NCBI GenBank assembly: GCA_026984795.1
Contig: JALSRK010000024.1
Location: forward strand, 372,001 to 436,000
Direction: 5' to 3'
DNA length: 64,000 nucleotides
Origin: Solibacteraceae bacterium
GTDB taxonomy: Bacteria; Acidobacteriota; Terriglobia; Bryobacterales; Bryobacteraceae
Below, piece after piece: positions 56,734 to 64,000 of the stretch; positions within the stretch are counted from its first letter, which is position 1; every line of letters begins with the position of its first letter. The notes beneath the pieces were generated by a model. That model was not told the DNA's origin, made no database searches, and was given only the letters and a program-made list of their open reading frames with translations. The position numbers were made by a program, and so were the translations under genes.

Positions 56734-59376
56734 CTACCAGCCGAAGCCGACGAGGAAACGGAACGTCCGCCCGTCGTTCAACGTGTTGGTGATGAAGCCG
56801 AACTCCGGCGCCCCCCAACGGTTGCCCGGCTCGGCGAACTGGGGCGTATTGAACAGGTTGATCGACTCGGCGCGGAAGCTCAGCCGCGTGTTCCGGGCCA
56901 TCTCCCAGGTCTTGCCCAACGATGCGTTCACGTTGGCGATCTTGCCCTTGCGGAAGACATTGTAGCCGAGGTTGCCGGCTGGATCGGTGGGCTTCATCGG
57001 ATAGAAGGCCGAGGCCGGTAGGCGCTCGACCGAGGTGTCCGGATCACCGATGGTGCGCCCTAGGATGGAAGGATCGGCCAGGTTCGGCCGGTCGCCGCCG
57101 TTGCCGTCCACGTTGCCGAAGCCGGGCCCGTCGAAGGTGGTGACGGCGAAAGGCGTGCCGGACTTTAGCAGGGCGATGCCGGTTACGGTCCAGCCGCCGA
57201 GCAGCTTGCCCAGCCAGCCGCTCCAGCCGGCCGCGGGCGTCTCATAGGCCGCCCGGACCAGGAAGGCGTGGGGCTGGTCGAAGTCGCTCAGGGCCTTGCG
57301 GTCCTTGTGGGTCTCGAACTCCCACTGGCTGCGCGAGAGGCGCGAGTCGGCCCCGGCGGCGGTATTCGTATACGAGGCGCCGAGGTCGATGGCCTTGCTG
57401 AACCAGTAGCCGGCGTCGATCGAGAAGCCGTGAAACCGCGGCACGACGAGCGAGACTCGGGCGGCGTCGAAGTAGCCCCGGGAGCCGTTCAGTACGTAGC
57501 GGATCTCGGCCAGGTCCGGAATCGGCCGGCGCTGGTTGATGGTCGCCGTAGTCTGCGGAATGCCGGGCACCGGGTGGGCCCGGTTCAGGTACCACATGAT
57601 CAGCAGCTTGTGCGACCGGCTGCCGACGTAGCCCAACTGCAGCCGCCACGTCCGCCGCAGGCTGAACTCCCAACTGAAGTTGTACTGGTGCGAGTAAGGA
57701 GTGGCCAGTTCCGGATCGAGCAGGTAGCGGTTCTCCAGAGCATCGGTGCGAGGGTGGCCGCTCTCCAGGCCCAGCGGATCGAGCAGATCCGGGGCCGGTA
57801 CGGCGATCTTCACGCTGCCCGGAGGCGAGAAACGGATCTGGCCGTAGGTGACCGGGAAGATCTCGCCGTACTGCAGCCCGTAAGCCCCCCGGATCACGCC
57901 CCGGCCCTCGCCGAGCCGCCAGGCGAACCCGAACCGCGGGGCCACGTTGTTACAGTCGCAATCGTATGGCACCACGTTCCAGCCGTCCACCTCGATGGGG
58001 CGCGTCACCGGAGCGTAGCGCAGCCCCACGCTCAGCGTGAAGTTCGGGGCTACCTGCCATTCGTCGTTGGCGTGGAACTGGAGGTCCCAGTTGCGGAAGC
58101 CCCGGTGGACGTGGCCGATGGAGATGATGTGCTGCGAGGGCGTTCCCCAGCGCAGGTTCTCGATGCCGGTGCGGCCGAAGTCGTTGCTGAAGGAGAAGAA
58201 CCCGCGGTGGACGTCGGTCTCGGTACCGTTGTACTGGCGCCGGGTGACGTCGAAGCCGGCGGTGAGGATATGGCCTCCGGCCTGACGCTGCAGCAGGCCC
58301 CCGCCGCGGAAGAGGTTGATCGCCCGGTCGATCGGGATGTTGCCGGAGGGTCCGAGGGGGGAGAGGCCGGCGACCAGAACCAGCGGCCCCACGGCGTTCT
58401 CCTCGGGGACGAGCAGCGAGGTGAGCCGGTCGAAACCCAGGGTGAAGTCAGTGATCGCAGCCGGGCTCCAGACGCGGTTCCAGGTGATACGGGCGGCGTG
58501 GGAGCGGGTGTCGGTGTCGGGATTCTGCCCGGCGACGAGCTGGAAGGCATCCACGGCCTGGCTGAAGAACCGGTAGCGCAGCAGCAGCCGGTCGGCCGCG
58601 CCGAGATCCTGGTCGAGTCCGATCGATGCGGTGTTGTGGTCGATCACCTGGGGCGCGTTGGTGTTCAGCGCCCGGGGATTGATGTCGGTGCGGTTGGGCA
58701 GTTCTTTCGGATACGCGGCCAGGTAGCGCTCGATGACGGCACGCTTGTCCGGGTCCGTCGTCAAGGGCGTCCGCTCGTCCGGCGCCGGCACCAGCACGTT
58801 GCCGTTCACGCTGCCCCGCAGCTTCTCCTGGCCCCCGCTCAGGAACCAGTAGGCGCCCTTCCACCCCTCCGCGCCGAGGTTGAAGCCGTAGCGGTTCTCC
58901 CGGGCCGGCTTCACGTCGCCCACCTGGAAGAAGGAGCGAGCGCTGAAGATGCTGTTCAGGTGCATGTAGTGCAGATCGCCGTGGAAGCCGCGCTGGGAGT
59001 AAGAGCCGACGTGGATCACCTCCGAGGGCGGATTGCCGAACTCGGCCCCGAAATAGCTGCGCTCGGCACGGAACTCGCTGATGATCGTCGCCGTGGTGCC
59101 CAGCCGGACGTTCAACTCCTTCAGCGCGTTGTTGTCTACCAGGTTGAACTGGACGTTCTCGTTCCGGCGGCTCTCGCCGGCGTCGGTGTTCACCTTGCCC
59201 AGGATGTTGAGCCGCACGCGTTCGGCGTCGGCCGCGGTGGGCGCGGACTCGGACTCCGCTTTCTCCGGGGAGATTTGCTCGGAGCCAGACTGGTGTTCAG
59301 GCGTCTCGGTGGCGGGAGCTTGCCCCCAGACGTACGACATGAAAAGGCAGGCGGCGATATACCGGGAAACCACCAT
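56734..59376 (-). CDS. Oar-type TonB-dependent receptor with reduced N-terminus
   Basis: An 880-residue outer-membrane protein. A short signal (residues about 6-19, ending VWGQ) is followed by an acidic Glu/Ser/Pro linker instead of the carboxypeptidase-regulatory domain. The plug region is cut down to about 100 residues ([52 protein letters not shown]), without the LPLNGR-type start. The barrel has the Oar signature [34 protein letters not shown] and [18 protein letters not shown], ending in an aromatic FGW. It probably forms a large porin-like uptake or protein-export channel. No carbohydrate genes are linked. Confidence 0.87.
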   Translation of the reverse strand: MVVSRYIAACLFMSYVWGQAPATETPEHQSGSEQISPEKAESESAPTAADAERVRLNILGKVNTDAGESRRNENVQFNLVDNNALKELNVRLGTTATIISEFRAERSYFGAEFGNPPSEVIHVGSYSQRGFHGDLHYMHLNSIFSARSFFQVGDVKPARENRYGFNLGAEGWKGAYWFLSGGQEKLRGSVNGNVLVPAPDERTPLTTDPDKRAVIERYLAAYPKELPNRTDINPRALNTNAPQVIDHNTASIGLDQDLGAADRLLLRYRFFSQAVDAFQLVAGQNPDTDTRSHAARITWNRVWSPAAITDFTLGFDRLTSLLVPEENAVGPLVLVAGLSPLGPSGNIPIDRAINLFRGGGLLQRQAGGHILTAGFDVTRRQYNGTETDVHRGFFSFSNDFGRTGIENLRWGTPSQHIISIGHVHRGFRNWDLQFHANDEWQVAPNFTLSVGLRYAPVTRPIEVDGWNVVPYDCDCNNVAPRFGFAWRLGEGRGVIRGAYGLQYGEIFPVTYGQIRFSPPGSVKIAVPAPDLLDPLGLESGHPRTDALENRYLLDPELATPYSHQYNFSWEFSLRRTWRLQLGYVGSRSHKLLIMWYLNRAHPVPGIPQTTATINQRRPIPDLAEIRYVLNGSRGYFDAARVSLVVPRFHGFSIDAGYWFSKAIDLGASYTNTAAGADSRLSRSQWEFETHKDRKALSDFDQPHAFLVRAAYETPAAGWSGWLGKLLGGWTVTGIALLKSGTPFAVTTFDGPGFGNVDGNGGDRPNLADPSILGRTIGDPDTSVERLPASAFYPMKPTDPAGNLGYNVFRKGKIANVNASLGKTWEMARNTRLSFRAESINLFNTPQFAEPGNRWGAPEFGFITNTLNDGRTFRFLVGFGW

Positions 59377-59627
59377 TTGATTCCGACCGCGAGACCGGGC
59401 AGCGTATCAGGAGCGAAGACGGCCGGCCGGCGCAGCAGCGTCCCTCGCCCGTCTCTCGTGAACCCCGGCGCGGCTACCGACGCCGTGCGGCTGGGTTCTT
59501 CCACGAGCTCCTTGGCTCATCATACCGCGGGTGCGCCGCCGTGAGTCCTTCGCCCCGGCGGCGGGCGCCGCCCCCGGGCTCCATGCCGCCCTCCTCGGAG
59601 CGGCTCCCATCGCGCGGGGGAGGGCGT

Positions 59628-59633
59628 TATAAT
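59628..59633 (+). promoter_or_regulatory. Perfect -10 element upstream of the oxidoreductase operon
   Basis: TATAAT at 59628-59633, 70 nt before ATG 59703. No clear -35 is found at 16-18 nt. The 326-nt gap 59377-59702 shows nothing else convincing. Confidence 0.4.
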
Positions 59634-59702
59634 CGCGGACAATCAGGTCTCATTCATTTCTGGCCTGGCGGGGCGATAGACTGAAAGGGTTGGTGGAGAA
59701 CC

Positions 59703-60986
59703 ATGAGGCAGACAAACGATACAGTGAAATCCCGCCGCCGGTTCCTGCAGACGGCGGCCGGAGTGCTGGCGAGCGCTCCGAGCGTTCTGCGGGCCGATCG
59801 GATCGGCAGTGACATCAAGGTCGGACTCGTCGGGTGCGGCGGGCGCGGCACCGGCGCCGCCGCCCAGGCGCTGGCCGCCGACGACAAGGCGGTGCTTTGG
59901 GCGATGGCCGACATCGACATGGGGCAGATCGAGAAATCGATGGCCCAGGTCGAGAAGCGGCAGGCGGGCAAGGTCAAAGTAGACCCGTCGCGGCGTTTCG
60001 TCGGGCTGGACGCCTTCCAGAAGGTGATCGACAGCGGCGTGGACGTGGTGCTGCTGGCGACGCCCCCGGGTTTCCGCCCCCAGCACCTGAGGGCGGCGGT
60101 CGAAGCCGGCAAACACATCTTTTGCGAAAAGCCGATGGCCACCGACGCCCCGGGGCTGCGGAGCGCAATCGAGTCAGCGCGCATGGCGAAACAGAAGGGC
60201 CTGTCGCTGGTCAGCGGTTTCTGCTGGCGCTATAACAGCATGATCCGCGCCGCCTTCGAGCAGATCCACAACGGCGCCATCGGCGATGTCGTAGCCTACT
60301 ACGCTACCTATTACACGAGCCCGGTGAAACCCATGCCTCCGGCCGATACCCGGCCCCCGGGCATGAGCGACATCGAGTGGCAGATCCGGAATTGGTACAA
60401 CTTCGTCTGGCTCTCGGGCGACAGCATCGTCGAGCAGGCCGTGCACAGCGCCGACAAGATCTCTTGGGCGATGCACGACAAGCCGCCGGTGAGCTGCGTC
60501 GGCGTCGGCGGGCGGCAGATCCCGGCCCACGGCGGCAACATCTACGATCACTTCGAGGTCAACTACCTGTACCCGAACGGCGTGCGGGCGTTCCTCGCTT
60601 GCCGCCAGCAGACCGGTTGCTACAACGAGAACGCGGACTATATCCTTGGCACGAAGGGGCGCTGCACCATCGGCCGCGGAACCCTGCCGCGGATCGAGGG
60701 CGAAACGAACTGGGTCTATCGCGGCCCCAAGAACAACATGTACCAGGAAGAGCACAACGTGCTGTTCCGCTCCATTCGCCGCGGCGAGCCCGTCAACGAC
60801 GGCGAGTGGATGACCACGAGCGTGATGCTCGCCATGTTGGGGCGCATGGTGGCCTACACGGGCCAGCAGCTCACCTGGGAACAGGCGATGAACTCCCAGG
60901 AGAAACGCGTGCCCGACCACATCGAGTGGAACATGAAGCACCCAGTGCCGCCCATCGCCCGTCCCGGGCAGACGAGGTTCCTATGA
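59703..60986 (+). CDS. Tat-exported Gfo/Idh/MocA-family oxidoreductase
   Basis: A 427-residue protein with Tat signal SRRRFLQTAAGVLASAP (residues 10-26). The nucleotide-binding fold has IKVGLVGCGGRGTGAAAQAL, VDVVLLATPPGFRPQHLRAA and IFCEKPMATDAPGLR with the catalytic EKP Lys. The second domain includes GDSIVEQAVHSADKISWAM, a variant of the active-site helix, and INGGNIYDHFEV-like strands. The family reversibly oxidises sugars, sometimes with nicotinamide that never leaves the enzyme. Its TGA overlaps the ATG of the SUMF1 gene, so the two are translationally coupled. It is only distantly similar to the oxidoreductase at 49514. Confidence 0.9.
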   Translation: MRQTNDTVKSRRRFLQTAAGVLASAPSVLRADRIGSDIKVGLVGCGGRGTGAAAQALAADDKAVLWAMADIDMGQIEKSMAQVEKRQAGKVKVDPSRRFVGLDAFQKVIDSGVDVVLLATPPGFRPQHLRAAVEAGKHIFCEKPMATDAPGLRSAIESARMAKQKGLSLVSGFCWRYNSMIRAAFEQIHNGAIGDVVAYYATYYTSPVKPMPPADTRPPGMSDIEWQIRNWYNFVWLSGDSIVEQAVHSADKISWAMHDKPPVSCVGVGGRQIPAHGGNIYDHFEVNYLYPNGVRAFLACRQQTGCYNENADYILGTKGRCTIGRGTLPRIEGETNWVYRGPKNNMYQEEHNVLFRSIRRGEPVNDGEWMTTSVMLAMLGRMVAYTGQQLTWEQAMNSQEKRVPDHIEWNMKHPVPPIARPGQTRFL

Positions 60987-62029
60987 GCGTCCGGCGGCCG
61001 GTGCTCCTGCTTGCCGCCGGCCTGGCCCTCGGTGCGCCGGTGGCGGTCGCCCAGCAGCGGGACCCAAAAGAACTCGAACTCGTCCGCCGCATCCGGGAAC
61101 GGATCCTGGCCACCTCTAAGGAAAAGGACCCGGCCGAGATGAAGCGATATCGGCTCCAGATTCCCGGCACTCACGTCTCCTTCAGCATGGTTCCGATCCC
61201 CGGCGGGGAATTCCTGATGGGCACGCCGGAATCGGAGCCTGGCCGCCGGCATGACGAAGGCCCCCAGCGGCGTGTCCGGCTGGACCCGTTCTGGATGGGC
61301 GAGTACGAGGTCACCTGGGACGAATACCGGCTCTTCATGCTGAAAGTCTCGAGCGGCCGCAAGGATGGCGACGAGCTGGTGGACGCCGTCGCCACCCCCA
61401 CGCCGCCCTATTCGGAGATGAGCTTCGGCATGGGCATCAACGGTTTCCCGGCCATCAGCATGACCCAGCACGCGGCGAGCAAATACGCCGAGTGGCTCAG
61501 CGCCAAGACCGGCCACTTCTACCGGCTGCCCACCGAAGCCGAGTGGGAGTACGCCTGCCGGGCGGGTACCACAACCGCCTATTCTTTCGGCGACGACCCC
61601 GGCAAGCTGGACGAATACGGCTGGTATTGGGACAACAGCGACGGCCGCTATCACCAGGTGGGCAAAAAGAAGCCCAACCCCTGGGGCCTGTACGACATGC
61701 ATGGCAATGTCTGGGAGTGGACCCTGGATCAGTACGCGCCTTATGAGCCGGCCCCGGCGGGCCAGGTGCTCGTCAATCCGTGGAGGAAGGCAACGAAACT
61801 CTATCCCCGGGTGATCCGGGGCGGATCCTGGTTCGATGAAGCGCTGCTGGCCCGGTGCGGGACGCGGCGAGGTTCGGAGTCTTGGAAATCGGAGGATCCC
61901 CAACTGCCCCAGAGCATCTGGTACCATACCGACGCCATCTGGCTCGGGTTCCGGCTCGTGCGCCCGCTGAAGCTCCCCGACGCCGAACAGATGTACGACT
62001 ACTGGAACAGTGCTACGGGTTTGGAGTAG
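60983..62029 (+). CDS. Exported SUMF1/FGE-domain protein lacking the canonical Cys pair
   Basis: A 348-residue protein with signal peptide (residues 1-23, ending AVAQ). The sulfatase-modifying-factor fold is clear: FSMVPIPGGEFLMGTPESEP, MGEYEVTWDEYRLFM, ISMTQHAASKYAEWLS, YRLPTEAEWEYACRAGTTT, GLYDMHGNVWEW, VIRGGSWFDEALLARCGTRR and LGFRLVR. In true formylglycine-generating enzymes two Cys follow the GGS(Y/W) run (GGSxxC...C); here these positions are Asp and Ala, with one Cys two residues later. It is therefore probably a structural or ligand-binding SUMF1-domain protein and not the activator of the window's sulfatases. It overlaps both neighbours. Confidence 0.87.
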   Translation: MSVRRPVLLLAAGLALGAPVAVAQQRDPKELELVRRIRERILATSKEKDPAEMKRYRLQIPGTHVSFSMVPIPGGEFLMGTPESEPGRRHDEGPQRRVRLDPFWMGEYEVTWDEYRLFMLKVSSGRKDGDELVDAVATPTPPYSEMSFGMGINGFPAISMTQHAASKYAEWLSAKTGHFYRLPTEAEWEYACRAGTTTAYSFGDDPGKLDEYGWYWDNSDGRYHQVGKKKPNPWGLYDMHGNVWEWTLDQYAPYEPAPAGQVLVNPWRKATKLYPRVIRGGSWFDEALLARCGTRRGSESWKSEDPQLPQSIWYHTDAIWLGFRLVRPLKLPDAEQMYDYWNSATGLE

Positions 62030-63065
62030 CGCCGGCGTTTTTGCGGTGACCGCCGCGGCGGCGCTGCTTACCTTCGGCGCTTCCCCTCCCTCCCTGCAAA
62101 CAGGCCTCGAATCCTATACCGCCGAAAAGTCCCTGATGGGGACCGTGGCCCGGATCACGCTCTACGCCCCGAACGCAGACCGCGCGGTGGCCGGCTTCCG
62201 GGCGGCCTTCGATCTTCTCGACGCCCTCGACGCCAGGCTGTCGGACTACCGGCCGGCGAGCGAGCTGATGAGCCTGAGCCGGTGGGCGGGCCAGGGGCCC
62301 GTGCCGGTGAGCCCGGAGCTGTTCGAGGTGCTCGATTTGGCGCGGCGGATCGCCGCCGAAACCGGCGGAGCCTTCGACCCCACCCTCGGCCCGCTCACCC
62401 GGATCTGGCGCCGCTCGCGCCGGGAAGGCCGGCTGCCCGAGCCGGAAGCCCTCGAGCGCGCCCGGAGGCTCTGCGGTTGGCGGAAGCTCGATCTCGATCC
62501 CGTCCGCCGCACGGCGTCGCTCGCCACGCCTGGCATGCAACTCGATCTCGGGGGCATCGCCAAGGGCTACGCCGCCGACCGGGCGCTGGAGCTGCTGCGC
62601 GGCATGGGCCTCCGGCAGACCCTGGTGGTGATCGGCGGTGAGATGGCCATCGGCGCGCCGCCGCCGGGCCGGAGCGGCTGGCGGATCGCCGTAGGGCCCG
62701 AGGAGACCGCCGGGCATCCGCGCCGGATCTTGCGGCTGTCGGACTGTGGCGTCTCCACCTCGGGCGACCTCCAGCAGCACCTCGACGTCGGGAACAGACG
62801 TTACTCGCACATCCTCGAGCCCGCCTCAGGGAAGGCGCTCACAGACGCCGCCACGGTCACCGTCGTGGCTCCTGCCGCAGCCCTCGCCGACGCCCTGGCC
62901 ACCGCGTTCGACGTGCTGGGCCCCGCTCTCTCCCAGTCCATCCTCGAGCAGCGGCGCGGAGTGAGAGCGCTCTGGTGGAAAACCGGAAGAGCCCGCCGCC
63001 GTGCGGGCGCCCCCGCGCCGGTTCTCGGCCGGCCGGCGGCGGCTCCCTTCCACCCAAGCCGGTAG
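62010..63065 (+). CDS. apbE: FAD:protein FMN transferase (ApbE)
   Basis: A 351-residue protein. GTG 62010 lies inside the last codons of the SUMF1 gene (20-nt overlap). A hydrophobic export segment covers residues about 8-25. ApbE motifs: KSLMGTVARITLYA at the start, LDALDARLSDYRPASELMSL, GGAFDPTLGPLTRIWR, DLGGIAKGYAADRALELL, GVSTSGDLQQHLDVGNRRYS and HILEPASGKALTDAATVTVV with metal-binding Asp/Thr. The enzyme attaches FMN through a phosphoester to Thr/Ser in redox proteins outside the cytoplasm. No obvious target protein is in the window. The extreme C-terminus (RARRRAGAPAPV) is low complexity. Confidence 0.92.
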   Translation: MLRVWSSAGVFAVTAAAALLTFGASPPSLQTGLESYTAEKSLMGTVARITLYAPNADRAVAGFRAAFDLLDALDARLSDYRPASELMSLSRWAGQGPVPVSPELFEVLDLARRIAAETGGAFDPTLGPLTRIWRRSRREGRLPEPEALERARRLCGWRKLDLDPVRRTASLATPGMQLDLGGIAKGYAADRALELLRGMGLRQTLVVIGGEMAIGAPPPGRSGWRIAVGPEETAGHPRRILRLSDCGVSTSGDLQQHLDVGNRRYSHILEPASGKALTDAATVTVVAPAAALADALATAFDVLGPALSQSILEQRRGVRALWWKTGRARRRAGAPAPVLGRPAAAPFHPSR

Positions 63066-63251
63066 GCTGACGATCCGCTCAGGCGTGCTCCTCCAGGGTT
63101 GCTCGGGGTCCCCGGAGCCCATACCCGCCTTCGGACCGGCAACTCGGCCGCTGCCACAGGGATGCTCCACGAACCGCTCCCTGGCAGGCGTCTTACGCAC
63201 AAGGTGACCAAAAAAGCGGGAGATTCTCTTCTTTTCCGGCCGGAGCCAACG

Positions 63252-63257
63252 TATACT
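63252..63257 (+). promoter_or_regulatory. -10 element suggesting a leaderless transcript
   Basis: TATACT at 63252-63257 lies 8 nt before ATG 63266, so transcription would begin at or next to the start codon. No ribosome site is present upstream of the ATG. The -35 is poor (TTCTTT at 63229-63234). The 200-nt gap 63066-63265 shows no other feature. Confidence 0.45.
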
Positions 63258-63265
63258 TCTGTGCT

Positions 63266-64000
63266 ATGGCAGACCAACCCACCACGCGGCCGGGCGCGCC
63301 GGGGGGCGAGAGCGCGCCGATCCGCACCGAACCCCTGCCACTGGAGTTCCCCGGCGTGCACTATTTCGACGAGGAAGAGATCGAGGCTGTCAGCCGGGTG
63401 CTGCGCTCCCGATCGCCGTTCCGCTACTACGGCATCGATCCCCAGGGAGAGGCGGAGGTGTTCGAGAGAGAGTTCGCCGGCTTCGTCGGGGTCAAGCACG
63501 CTCTGGCCGTCTCGAGCGGCACGGGCGCCTTGCACGTGGCCCTGGGCGCACTCGGGGTCGGTCCCGGACAGGAGGTCATCATCCCGGCCTATTTGTGGGT
63601 TTCGGTGATCGCCGCCGTGGTGAACCGCGGGGCGATCCCGGTGCTGGCCGACATCGACGAGACCTTCTGCATGGACCCCGCCTCGGTCGAAGCCGCTATT
63701 ACCGAGCGTACCTCCGGCGTCATTTTCGTCCACATGAGCGGCGCGCCCGGCCGGGTCGAGGAAGTCGCCGGCATCGCCCGCCGGCGCGGCCTCTTCTTGA
63801 TCGAGGATTGTGCCCAGTGCCTGGGCGGCGCTCTGAACGGACGCAAGGTGGGAACCTTCGGGGATATCGGCGTCTTCAGCTTCCAGGTGAACAAGAACAT
63901 GACGGCGGGTGAAGGCGGCTGCATCGTCACCGGCGACGAGGCGCTTTACCGCCGCGCCGTCGCCTGCCACGACCTCGGATACGCAAAGGACGGGGACGGC
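63266..64000 (+). CDS. DegT/DnrJ/EryC1/StrS-family aminotransferase (3' end outside window)
   Basis: At least 245 codons, open at the window edge. A Pro/Gly-rich start is followed by LEFPGVHYFDEEEIEAVSRV, then FAGFVGVKHALAVSSGTGAL (PLP phosphate contact), EVIIPAYLWVSVIAAVVNRG, VLADIDETFCMDPASVEAAI, VHMSGAPGRVEEV, LIEDCAQCLGGALNGRKVGT and FGDIGVFSFQVNKNMTAGEG. The last contains the likely PLP Lys (in VNKNMTAGEGG). The family transfers an amino group to keto-sugars for nucleotide-sugar or antibiotic synthesis. No partner sugar-nucleotide genes are visible before the window ends. Confidence 0.9.
   Translation, partial: MADQPTTRPGAPGGESAPIRTEPLPLEFPGVHYFDEEEIEAVSRVLRSRSPFRYYGIDPQGEAEVFEREFAGFVGVKHALAVSSGTGALHVALGALGVGPGQEVIIPAYLWVSVIAAVVNRGAIPVLADIDETFCMDPASVEAAITERTSGVIFVHMSGAPGRVEEVAGIARRRGLFLIEDCAQCLGGALNGRKVGTFGDIGVFSFQVNKNMTAGEGGCIVTGDEALYRRAVACHDLGYAKDGDG

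Noticed and set aside
57268-59544. 758-codon plus-strand open frame
   Set aside because: Antisense to the Oar-type receptor, whose barrel motifs are unmistakable.
1-64000. CRISPR arrays, tRNA or rRNA genes, insertion sequences, prophage
   Set aside because: Reading both strands I found no regularly spaced short repeats, no cloverleaf-like or rRNA sequence, and no transposase, integrase or structural phage motif.

Overview
The window is a high-GC bacterial chromosome segment. Its style suggests an Acidobacteriota lineage close to Bryobacteraceae/Solibacteraceae, although no marker gene such as rRNA is present to prove it. The clues are two Oar-like TonB-dependent receptors, several sulfatases, Tat-exported Gfo/Idh/MocA proteins, exported DinB-like and SUMF1-domain proteins, and lineage-type exported proteins of unknown function. 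I see no rRNA, tRNA, CRISPR array, transposase or phage gene.

Layout. 1-5.2 kb: the acidic tail of an incomplete gene, a tandem pair of exported paralogues, a purine permease and rsmI. 5.2-14.3 kb: a Cys-rich exported protein with a clear promoter, a beta-propeller protein, an arylsulfotransferase with a decayed relative beside it, a laminin-G-like exported protein and a 1399-residue GH42-like protein. 14.4-20.6 kb: a DinB-like protein, a helical-repeat lipoprotein, two tandem GT39-type membrane proteins (the second has lost the catalytic motif), a possible small RNA with a strong terminator, a PIG-L deacetylase and a PH-domain membrane protein.

20.7-33.4 kb is the most distinctive region. 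About 12 kb of carbohydrate genes lie between two direct copies of one gene (390 nt at about 98.7% identity); the left copy is truncated. The cassette holds a GH51 arabinofuranosidase, an enolase-superfamily dehydratase, a clan GH-A glycosidase, an Oar receptor, a GntR/FCD regulator, a zinc dehydrogenase and an RraA-type aldolase. Two TGGT-N3-ACCA palindromes, one at the Oar promoter and one before the dehydrogenase, look like the regulator's operators. Together the genes could take up an arabinose-type glycan, trim it and oxidise the sugar to pyruvate without phosphorylation.

33.4-50.9 kb: a glycosyltransferase remnant, a sulfatase, ygfZ, a glyoxalase-II-like hydrolase, an esterase, a CBM9-like protein, two overlapping phosphohexomutases, an FtsB-like protein, cutA, a GntP permease, a fusion of a TatA-like segment to an M48 peptidase, tdh, two tandem sulfatases and a Tat-exported oxidoreductase. 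51-64 kb: an M28 peptidase/ICMT/GDPD cluster, an AAA ATPase paired with a DUF4276-like Toprim protein (possible defence pair), a Cys-cluster protein, a second Oar-type receptor, an overlapping oxidoreductase/SUMF1/ApbE operon and the start of a DegT aminotransferase.

All functional calls rest on reading motifs by eye; no database search or computation was run.
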